Source of the DNA: Allacma fusca
Taxonomy: Eukaryota; Arthropoda; Collembola; Symphypleona; Sminthuridae
Direction of reading: 5' to 3'
NCBI GenBank assembly: GCA_947179485.1
Contig: OX359248.1
Span: 32,559,378 to 32,623,377, forward strand
Length of the DNA stretch: 64,000 bases
Part shown: positions 48,898 through 58,085 of the stretch, one piece after another
How positions within the stretch are numbered: position 1 is the stretch's first letter
Layout: every line of letters starts with the position of its first letter
Translations under genes and position numbers: made by a program
Notes under the pieces: generated by a model
Databases searched by the model: none
What the model saw: only the letters and a program-made list of their open reading frames with translations
Told to the model about the DNA's origin: nothing

Positions 48898-50430
48898 ATG
48901 GCAACGTCAAATACTCAACAGGGAACAAATCAAATACCACAAAATAATGTTATTCAATTAGTCTCTCTACAAACTGTTTCAGAGTTAACTCAGGGGCACC
49001 GTCAACAGGTAAATTTAATTCATGTTACAATAGCTACCTTCTGAGTGAAGTCCCTGTTACAAGTTATTGCATTGTGGATTTTTTAAAGGTCGAGGGTGCT
49101 ATATTTCAGCTTGGAGAATGTCTTGTTTCGGAAATTAATAAGGTAAACTGTACTATGAATTATACATTTCTTCTGAAATTTAAATCAACGTAATTATTTA
49201 ATATTTTGATAGTGTGTTTCAAGCTTAAAAGAAACTGTTCATTCTTCACACGTGGTGGATAGTGCTCAGGTAAAAATAGTACAAAGTATTCTACATGTAT
49301 AAGTAATAACACACATGTGTGTTATTAGGTTGGTACAAAATTACTTGCGCAATGTTTGGTTTCAGGGCGTACCGGTGGAGACATTTATGTCGGAAATCCA
49401 ACGTTTGGACCATAAATTGGACTCAGTACAATCCGGTAATAACATTCAGGATGCTTTATACTTTCACCCATATCATCTCATCTTGTAGCTAAATTCATTT
49501 TGTGTACATGATTATATATAAATATTCGTTTCTGTAAAAAAAATATTCTTACAGAAATCACTTCAATGCGGTCATTGTTATGCAATGTTCATGAAGACGT
49601 ACGTCGGTACATTACTCCTACGAACGAGGGATCGACACCTGGAGAATGGCGCAACAGTGACTCAGCTATTGCCGACCAGCACAGCCAGATTTTAATCGAG
49701 GTAATGATCCTTTGTTCTGCTAAGCGACTGCAGGTATACAATTTTACACATGTTACTCTTATTGCTTTCACAGCCATTTGTTAGTGTTCAACATGATGGA
49801 GAGGAGCATCAACTGCGTCTGAGCAAAGTAACTCGGGATGCTTTACTGGGTTGTCGGGTTTTACGAGAGGTCGTTCGAAGAATTCTGCTTCATTTTCACT
49901 CTATTTCTGATCTTCGAAAGTTTACTCTAACTGGTCATACGTAAGTTATCATTTTGAATTAACCATAGTTAGGGTTGGTTCAACACACATGTGTGTTGGA
50001 CACATTTTTAGTTTATTATTGTTTCAATGTATTTGTCTTTTAGGTGCGACGCCAAAGAGGGGACTAAAGATCCCAAGGAACAACTTCCACCGTTACACGT
50101 CAAATTTTCACAAGGTGACTGCTAGCTGTTTGCTACTAAATGTTTATGTATTCAATTTTTTGATGATACAATATTCTTTCAGCTGTCGTTCTCCGACTTT
50201 TTCCTGTAAATGATAAGCTGCAACAGATTACAAATGATGATGGCACAACGGCTTATGATGAAAAAATTCAAAACCTTAAAACAGACACGAGGAAAGCGAT
50301 TACATCCATTTTGGAATATTACTCTTCAAACTACGATTCTGAAGGTCGAAGGATTCGAAAATTTGGGCAGAAGCGCAAACCCACTCAAGAGGAAGACCGT
50401 GTTATCTCTCCTGCTAGTATTGAAGGTTAA
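48898..50430 (+). CDS. Unrecognised 307-aa protein, possible BEN-like C-terminal half
   Basis: Eight exons join in frame, all GT-AG: 48898-49008, 49089-49142, 49213-49269, 49366-49435, 49555-49700, 49774-49940, 50044-50114 and 50183-50430. No stop interrupts, and the ATG lies in a good context (GCCATGG). Residues 1-100 are Gln-rich then heptad-like (coiled coil). About 120-146 is polar. Residues 165-235 are helix-rich: LREVVRRILLHFHSISDL, then RKFTLTGHT and a Pro/Leu patch. This order (helix, L-F-x-x-x-E/D-L, 'S/T-L-T/S-G', basic linker, 'P-x-L') recalls the BEN DNA/protein-binding domain, but the match is only by eye. The C-terminus is charged and basic. The intact frame across seven introns argues for recent or current selection. 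Function unknown. Confidence 0.7.
49304..49327. repeat. Palindrome copy 4 (intron of the 307-aa gene)
   Basis: Same core with TAAT/ATTA arms, 24 bp perfect. Lies within intron 49270-49365. Confidence 0.92.
49981..49998. repeat. Palindrome copy 5 (intron of the 307-aa gene)
   Basis: Same core with C/G arms, 18 bp perfect. Lies within intron 49941-50043. Confidence 0.9.
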
Positions 50431-50452
50431 TGTTCTTATTTCAATCTCGGTT

Positions 50453-50478
50453 TTACAACACACATGTGTGTTTTAAAA
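50453..50478. repeat. Palindrome copy 6 (just 3' of the 307-aa gene)
   Basis: Same core with TTTAC/TTAAA arms (one mismatched pair). Begins 23 bp after the stop codon, in the 3' UTR or in an unrecognised last intron (GTTAATG lies at the end of the frame). Confidence 0.88.
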
Positions 50479-51052
50479 CAAATTAATTGTAACCATTATG
50501 AATACAAAAATATTTCGGATACTTTCGTTTGATAATACAATTTATGCAAAAGTATACTACAATGTGTCATTTTGTTATACCCTTGTGCAGTAGCATGCTT
50601 TTATACAATTATTAGAAGGCACACTTTGATATCGTTAATTATGTCATGACACAGCATACGTAATTCAGGCATACATAAGCATTTCTTTTAAGTGGTCAAT
50701 AAAATAGAGTTGGGAGGTATACTAAGTATTTGTATGTTCGAGCACTAGGAGCGGTGATACAAAGTGAAGCGTTGAATCATACGTAGGAATGTGCTAATAG
50801 ATGACAAATTCTTGTATAAGCTTCTGCGCAGACTCCGGCGAGCAGCATACTCGCAGGGATCAGGAGTTGCAATGATGTTGAATGCAAGGTGTCCGTCATG
50901 ACACGAATACCAACTATTGCCGTTTGGTATACTAACTCCTTAAATTGTAGTATGCCGACACCGGGTACCAACACATAATAACCCCATGGTGTGGGCGGCC
51001 TTTTAAACATACATACTCGTAAATACAGTATTCATACCATACATATATCATA

Positions 51053-51389
51053 CTGTCGAGTCAAGCCAGACTGATGCTTTACCAATTAAGGACAGGTGTG
51101 TTACGCACGCCTCTCTTGCCTGCGATTGGCCGATAATTTTTCATGCGTTTCAGCGCGAAATAAAAGGATGTATGCATATGCAATGTAAATATCTTGCAAC
51201 ATGATTACGAAATTGAAACTCGATGGTTCACTCACTCATTACAAATACAGAGTTAATCTATGGTTGACAAGTAAACGATGGTTGACAGTCACTCTATGGT
51301 AACTAGCATAAGCCTATCGGAGGCAAGAGAGGCGTGCGTAACACACCTGCCCTTAATTGGTAAAGTATCAGCCTGGCTTGACTCGACAG
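51053..51389. mobile_element. TA-flanked MITE (Tc1/mariner-like)
   Basis: Two arms of about 80 bp pair at roughly 90 percent. The left starts CTGTCGAGTCAAGCC and the right ends GGCTTGACTCGACAG. Both are flanked by TA (51051-51052, 51390-51391), as for Tc1/mariner insertions. 337 bp, no coding capacity. It lies inside the large hAT-like element near its right end. Confidence 0.85.
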
Positions 51390-51521
51390 TACATTTTTTT
51401 TAGTGGAAACACGCAGCCTACATAAAATACATACAAATATTCGGAAAATGTGCGACCATACATAAAAAACTGCGTATATGTATGCATAAATGTAGGATAT
51501 GTGCCCAGCTTTGCTTCTGTC

Positions 51522-52595
51522 TCTTGAATTCTGACGTGTTGGAACTACAGGGTATAACCCTTGATAATGTGGACTGTGTAAATAGTGTAACTACATTAAA
51601 CCAATGTAGGCATCTCTCCCTACAGGGCCATACGTTTAAAGGATTGCTGCAAATAGTTGGGTTCTTGTTCTTATAGACAATGATTCCTGTTTTTCTTTAC
51701 ACTAGGCTTTTGATAGAGGTTTACGCCCAAGTTCCTGGGACCGGGACAATTTCAGCGCCTAAATAATGTTCCTATGAGGACGGAGTCGGAATAAAGGTTT
51801 TTGCACCAAGATTTTAACCTTCTGTTTGTCAAAAGATAGTAGCCAGTAGCTGTCTTGTGTAAAATATTTCCCTGTTTCAATTAATCCACAAGTCCGGTAA
51901 TTTGGAAATTTGCTACAGCAGCCAGATCTGCGTAAAACATTAAGAACATCTCAAATGTGTACTTCAATTTCAACCCTAAGACTAAATTATTTCTTTCCTG
52001 CAATACAAAAAATTCTCATCTCAAAGGCCTACGAATGAGCTTTACGATAGTCCACGAAGCCTTCTACAAAACGCGTCAAAAGATATGCTTTAAAAAAATG
52101 TAAAAAAAAACATTGAATGGTTTTCAATTTTAAAGAACTAAATGATTTTCACTGTGATTGTGTCAAAGTCACGGAAATAAATTATAGAAAATCTGCTATA
52201 ATATATGGGGGAAGTAGATACTGTATATGTATATCATTAGTTAATCCCACTAGAAGTGCGGGGCCTTCCTAGCCAATTATGGACATACATATGTATACCG
52301 CTTAGTCCTCCCCATACTTTGGCGGACGTTATTTTCCCTCTGGATGTACTAATACTGATTGTGAGTATATGAGTCAAGTGTTGGCTACTTCTGTTGTGAA
52401 GCTGTCACAAAAGTCATAATAAAGTCCTTCAATATAATAAGACATAAGACCCATGATAAGTAAAATATTAAATGTAAGTGATTCACTCAAATGATAATGG
52501 AAGCATCCCGACCTGAATTATTTTTTCCTATTACTCTCACAAACCAACAACATATCCATCTTATTTCCATGACCCTCGGAAATTGATTGTGAGCC
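51522..52595. other. Spacer between two hAT-like elements
   Basis: About 1.1 kb without a recognised exon or repeat. Confidence 0.4.
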
Positions 52596-54284
52596 CTCAA
52601 AAGCAGAGGTGGCCACACTACTATACTTTTTAGTAGTGGTAGTGGAAGTGTGCAAAAAAGTAGAGTAGTTGTTGAAACTGAAATAAAATAATATTTGTTG
52701 GTAGTGTAGGACGAAGGAGACATCAGCAGGTAAGTAAATAGTAGTAACTACTAGTGCCAGTTCACCATTGTTCCTAAAATGTAGTGTAGAATAGTGGAAC
52801 CGACTTTAGTTTGGATGTAGTGTAGAAGTAGTTTACATGCATACACAAACTCCAATAAAAAGTAGTGCAACCCGAGTAAGAACTATACTTAAACATGGAG
52901 TGTGTGATTATGTCTTTTCATAACTTTCTATATCAGACGCCGTTACACCGCCTTTCAATGTTCGAAATATTATTATTGCGTGGATGGATACAGTAACATC
53001 TTGTATTTGTATTGGATCATTGCGCATTCTATTTTGTGATCCTTTTTAGCATCAGTTGAACTTATGCAAAAGCAAAATCTTAGTATTGATCTCTATTTAT
53101 TTAAGTGCTTTAATCCTCCGTTAATTAACAGTTCTGAAATTCAAGCAAAATCCAGATTGTCAGATTCCGTACATAAAATGGCAACGGACATTGTCAGTTG
53201 TAATGATTCATTGTGTCAACTTGTAACACGTTTTTATGGTATAGTCAATGGTTCTCATGTATGCACTTGAGTTATACACGCATGTGAATGTTGTCTAAAA
53301 CAATAAACTAGTTTTTCAAAATGCCTATCCTACAATTGATTTTTGTAAAGATCGGTCCTGCACGCCTCTAATTTAGCATAAACGTCTAGCTTCATCGTCA
53401 CAGGATATATTGTATTTACATACAATGAAACGGGATTTTTTTTTCGCTGGGAATCATATTTCTAGCATATATTTAGAATTTAGGATCCTTTTTTAGGCTT
53501 ATATTAAAATTATATGATTTTAGGCTGACAATGAGATTAAAATTGCACGGCTATTCAGTGAACAAGTAGTATATTGCATAGTGTAGCTTTTTTTACTTTG
53601 GAGAGTAGTGTGATAGTTGTAGTGTAGAGTAAAGCCCCATCTACACATGATGTTTAGGTCGACCTAAGTAGGGTTTAGGCTGGAGAAAGCTGAGCGTGTG
53701 TGGATGCTACTTAACTTCGGTTAACCAAACATAGGCGCGAAACTGCTTTCTTTGCCGCAAATCCCTACATAACTTAGGACCGGTACTCCCAGCTCCTAAC
53801 TTGTGTCGACGAGTGTTGTTTTAAGTTGGATGCAATTTCAGAATACAATTTTTCGCTTTTATTGAGGTTTTGAAAGAACAAACCATAAAAGGATATCCTC
53901 ATGATTATATAACATTGATAAAATAAATATTGATCTCTGGTTGGAACATATATCTCACCCCGACCTGGACGAACTTGGAATTTAAAATAGGTGAGTTCGT
54001 TTTTTCAACTATTTATTGCATCTTGTAATGATATTACTCATATTTACTAAAATATAAATGCGTTCGATATGGTGTACACTGTAAACCTAGTTACTTAAGA
54101 TACTCTTTGTACTGAAAGTGTTCTTAATAAATTTTGTGAATATGATTTATTTGGTAAATTCAAATTCTATAATCAACAATTTTATTGAGTCACACAATTT
54201 AGTATATATGAAAAACGTATTAATAATAAAAGTAATGGAAAGTTTGTAAAATTTGTCTTAGCCTTTTTTGTAATTTCAGATACA

Positions 54285-55130
54285 ATGTCTGCAACTCAAA
54301 ACAACAAATCGAAAAGAGATGGAAATTGGAGGTCTGACGAAATCAAGGAGCTAATTTCGTTATATGGAGATAAATTCGCGGAGCTGGAATCAATGAGTGT
54401 CAAAAAACCGATTTACGAATGGATTTCGAGTCAACTTGCCCAGAGAGTGATTTTTAAAACCTATATTCAAGTCATGCGAAAGGTTCTCCAATGAATAAAT
54501 TAATCACATAACATGGCGTAAATGAGCGTATTTCCATTAGACCAAATGCTTTGTCAATTTATAGATTTCCTGGTTGCGGCAGGAGTACAGAAAGCAAAGC
54601 CCTGGACCAACTGGAGGAACACCGTCCAAGTGGGAGTTTTATGCAGATTTGCATAAAATTCTTCACGAGAGACCTAGTCTTAATCCAGCAGTCGCAGAAA
54701 CTTCCGAAATCGGACTGGACGACGATTCTACGATATTTTCAACGGATTCCAGACCAAGTACTCCAAGTAGCAATGGAAATGTTGAGACGGATGTTGAGAC
54801 GTTTTCTGATACTACCGAAGGTACGAATTAATTTTGCCCTCCATGGATACAATTGATGGACGAATAGATAAATTATAATTATTAAACATCTGTGGTTTTG
54901 CAGAAAGTAACAACTTGCGGAAAAGGAAGAGCAAAAGTGCTGGATCTTCAGATGTAGTGAAGATAGCAAAAGAATCATTCGAGTTCATGAAAGCTGAAGC
55001 TACCAAACGACAAGAAATGCGAGCGGAATTAAAAAATTTTAATGATCAAATTTTGCTACATTTTGACAGGATGGCCACGGCATCCGAGCGTTTTGTTGAT
55101 ATTATGCTTAACACCACAAATAATTCGTAA
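54285..55130 (+). CDS. Harbinger SANT/Myb-like accessory protein
   Basis: Exons 54285-54482, 54565-54820 and 54904-55130 join in frame, giving 226 aa. The N-terminal trihelix/SANT module reads GNWRSDEIKELISLY...PIYEWISSQL...RKISWLRQEYRKQ and is followed by KWEFYADLHKIL. This is the arrangement of the Myb-like proteins of PIF/Harbinger elements, which bind the transposase and help bring it to the nucleus and the ends. An acidic Ser/Thr linker and a basic C-terminal helix (RKRKSKSAGSSD...KIAKESFEFM) follow. The intact frame suggests the element could still work. The donor GTTCTCC of exon 1 is weak, but the join restores the SANT motif. It is divergently placed from nothing: it converges on the transposase gene, with stops about 110 bp apart. 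Confidence 0.85.
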
Positions 55131-55238
55131 AAGATGTCAAGTAAACGATTTTTGTACTGAGTATACTAATGGGGAATTTATTTGAATCATTAATATATAT
55201 TCCAGTATATTTTATACAATCTTACGCATACTAAATCA

Positions 55239-56807
55239 TTACCCTTCGAAGTCTTCCCAGGGTTGTGCTTGATTACTGAAAATGTTCATCAAGGTGTTTC
55301 GCAGGTTTTCTCCTGAGGATTGTACAAGTGTACATTGTGGGTTTGGTTGAGGATGACGATTTTCGTATAATTGTGCAGTTTCTCTGTCCTGAGCTGTCAG
55401 AATAACATTTATTCCGTGCTGTTCACAAAGATTGTGCAAAGCCACTGCTGCAATAATTACTTTATGAGCATCTTTGTACAACACGTCGATTCCACGATAC
55501 AGCCTTCTCCACCTACTTTTTAACCTTCCGAAAAAGTTTTCAACGGACCTTCTGGCTCGGGACAGTCGATAGTTGAATATTTTGCGTGGTCTTGTCATTT
55601 CAGAATGGTGTGTGAACGGTTTCATTAACCATGGCTCTAAAGAAAATCCCGAATCTCCAAGAAGAACCAAAGGTATTGGATTTCCTGCAACAAGTTGAAC
55701 CTTATAGTAACCATTTAATTTTTTAATCAATTCTCGTAATAATGTTTAAACTTTCCCAATAAAATCACTTCACCTTGGATGTCTTTTATTACATTTGGAA
55801 TTGCGCCGTCACGTATTTTGTAAAATAGTGTGCTTTCTTTGAAAGCCCCTGAATCCGACTGTCTACCAGGTATTCCAGTTTTTGCCCAAATGGCTCTTCC
55901 TCTTGCGTCCACAATTGCCAGTAACATTATAGACTTCCACCCTTTATAATTGTAGAAGTCCGACGCCAAACGAGATGGAGGACTAAATGCAATGTGACTA
56001 CCGTCGATTGATCCAAACGCCATCGGAAACTGCCATAACCTCTCGTTCTCATCTGCAAGTGCGATGAACTCATCTGAAGTTTTTGGAAATTTGATCAGCT
56101 TCCTTGCAAGTACCGAATACACCGCGTTAATAAAATCTTTAAAGCACTGATGAGCGGTACTTCGTCCAATCCCAAAGAGAGATGCAACCGTTAGATAATC
56201 ACAAGTGGTGGCAAGTAATTTTAAACCAACAGCAACTTTTTTCCTCACAGGTAATGCATCTCTCCACGATGTATCCTGTAATTAGGAAATTAGAGTTAGG
56301 TATTATCTGAGTAATCCTCAGACTACAGTAAATTATGATACGCCCAAACTGTATTAGTATGACTAAAATAATACCTCTTTGTACAAGGAAATACCCAGCT
56401 CAGCCACTAAATAATCGAAAATCTGAAAATTGACTCTGAAGTGCTGGATAAATAGTTTCTCTGGGAACAGCGGAACTTTATGATCCCACCAATCAGTAGA
56501 TGAAGGATATCTCCAGATAACGCGAAATCTGAAAATCATCAGATGCGGTGTAATAAACCTGAATTAAGGCTTAACCCACGATGGAATCAATTGATTTTTT
56601 AAATGTAATAATGAAAACTAAATAGATCACATACTTTGTCTGAGCTTGCAGCCACTCCAATATTTTCAAATATTCTTCAGTGCTTGCATCTTCTTCGTCA
56701 AGTGTTCGCAATAATTGATTATTTAATTGAACCTGATTCAGCATAATTGTCTTTATTTGGCTTTGGTTTTGCCAAAAAACCTTTCTACAAATTGTTTGCA
56801 ATTCCAT
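55239..56807 (-). CDS. PIF/Harbinger DDE transposase (HARBI1-like)
   Basis: Four exons join in frame: 56807-56635, 56528-56375, 56275-55774 and 55684-55239, giving 424 aa. A helix-turn-helix-like part (TCDYLTVASLFGIGRSTAH) precedes the catalytic core. Core acids are D200 in FGSIDGSHIAF, D287 in LLGDSGFSLEPWLMKPF and E325 in ARRSVENFFGRLKSRW. These are the three DDE motifs of the family, also kept in the domesticated host protein HARBI1. The presence of element ends and target duplication 0.2-1.7 kb away shows it is a transposon gene, not a host HARBI1. The intron at 55773-55685 fixes an apparent frame break between the two long open frames. No inactivating change was found. Confidence 0.93.
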
Positions 56808-57285
56808 TTTTTACTGTAGAAATTTCTCACTTTGATTGCCGCCTAATTTCTATGGTAATTTTCATGGTGATACTAGTTACTTCACGCAACTCATATGTGG
56901 ACGGCATTCGACTTACATATTTTAAGCTTCACTAATAGTGGCATGTGTGGACAGCTCCTGAGATGTGTCAAACCTAACTTGAGCGGCACAACTCCTATGT
57001 TATGCTGAACCAAATTCGTATGTAGACGGGGCTTAACGCTCATTTTTAGCTTCCGGCAAGTAGTCGTAGAGTAGAGTAAAGGTACTCTCTCAAAGTAAAA
57101 CTCTACTGGAAAGTAGTGTAGCGGTAGTATTGATTGTCAACAAAATAGAGTACGAGTAGAGTAGTTGTCAAAGACCATTTTTGTTGGTAGTGTAGTGGTT
57201 AGTGGTAACTAGTGGCATTTACCCTCAATAAGTTTTTAGAGTAGTGAGTGTAGGGGAAAATTGAATGGTCACCTCTGCTCAAAAG

Positions 57286-58085
57286 TCATTCTTCCATCCA
57301 CCTTCGACGCATCCATCAACAAGCGTAAACTCAAAACGTTGAAATGTCGTTTGCTTCTGATATGTTCGTTCGTTCGTTGCACATAATGCTCCGTCCTCAA
57401 TAATACAGATACTCAATACTGCTGAATGATTGGCTGCATAATAAGTGTTTTATCGCTTAAAATTAAAACTTAAAACACAAGCATAGCTAGCTATAAATAC
57501 AAATGACATTGCAATGTCAGATATATACATCAAAATGTCGACAATATTTCATACTTGATTCGTCGGCGTTCGGACTGGACTGTTCGAAGTGACCAGTACT
57601 AAAGATTTGGGCTTCTGCAGGCTATTTAATATTTTATAACTGTCTATAGTTTATTTAACCGATTTATATGAAATTTGATACGCAGGCACTTGTTGGTGAG
57701 CATATTCAGGATTTGAAAGAATACTTGGTGGGTGCTTCTATTTCCCGAGATATCAGAGGTCACAGGTCAGGACCAGTACAGTGTCTTTATTCCCTAGAAA
57801 GTTAATCGGATTATAAAAAATATTCTAAAAAAATATAAAAGTGGTAGGATGGAAATTGACATCAATAGGTTATGGGTATAATTGGAAATTCTGGGTTTTG
57901 GCTTTTTAGAAAAATCGTGAAGAGGTGTGATGTAGTCGGTTGATAGTGAAATGGGAAACTATGCGTGACCTCAACCTTTGACCTCATATATCTCGGGAAT
58001 TAGAAATGCCCGGTTCAAAATTCTTTCAAATCTTTAATCTATACTTGTAAATCTATGGGCGATACTCTAAAGCAACGAGGAAGTC
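57286..58085. other. Upstream region of RCHY1 with an inverted repeat
   Basis: Contains imperfect inverted arms at about 57711-57769 and 57966-58032: GATTTGAAAGAAT...CCCGAGATAT...AGGTCA and its reverse. This is probably a small old MITE. No exon recognised before 58086. Confidence 0.5.

Larger units (their letters stand above)
45857..51513. mobile_element. 5.66 kb hAT-like element carrying two non-transposase genes
   Basis: Left end CAAAGCTGGGCAAAA at 45857; right end TGTGCCCAGCTTTG ending at 51513. Perfect 8-bp target duplication CTTCTGTC at 45849-45856 and 51514-51521. Subterminal TATGCATACATA motifs repeat at both ends. Same family as the 30222-32343 element. No hAT transposase was found inside. 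It holds a truncated Rrp6-like exonuclease gene, an unrecognised eight-exon gene, six palindromes and a nested TA-flanked MITE. It looks like a non-autonomous unit that has taken up host-type genes with their introns. Confidence 0.85.
53633..57033. mobile_element. Complete autonomous-type PIF/Harbinger transposon
   Basis: 3.4 kb. Ends AGCCCCATCTACACA (left, 53633) and, read inward from the right end, AGCCCCGTCTACATA (57033). Flanked by the 3-bp duplication TAA at 53630-53632 and 57034-57036, the Harbinger hallmark. It encodes the two expected proteins on opposite strands: a SANT/Myb-like protein and a DDE transposase, both with uninterrupted spliced frames. The insertion is inside a hAT-like element, so it is younger than that element. 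Confidence 0.95.
52604..57277. mobile_element. hAT-like element (CAGAGGTG ends) containing a Harbinger insertion
   Basis: Left end CAGAGGTGGCCAC at 52604; right end GGTCACCTCTG ending at 57277. Perfect 8-bp target duplication CTCAAAAG at 52596-52603 and 57278-57285. CAGAGGTG is a common hAT terminus. Both arms carry many GTAGTG/GTAGAGTAG units. Removing the Harbinger at 53633-57033 leaves about 1.27 kb without a transposase, so this is a non-autonomous hAT. A fragment near 53064-53270 (ASVELMQKQ... KMATDIVSCNDSL) may be residual coding sequence but is not identifiable. Confidence 0.9.

Noticed and set aside
47404-50478. Repeated palindromes considered as a CRISPR array
   Set aside because: Spacing is about 0.5-0.8 kb and irregular, the genome is eukaryotic with spliced genes, and the copies are self-complementary units in introns.
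53064-53270. Possible hAT transposase fragment (MQKQNLSIDLYLFKCF...)
   Set aside because: Too short and without the hAT catalytic or dimerisation motifs, so not called as a gene.
55239-56807. Transposase gene considered as domesticated host HARBI1
   Set aside because: Element ends and a TAA target duplication surround it together with its SANT-like partner, so it is still part of a transposon.
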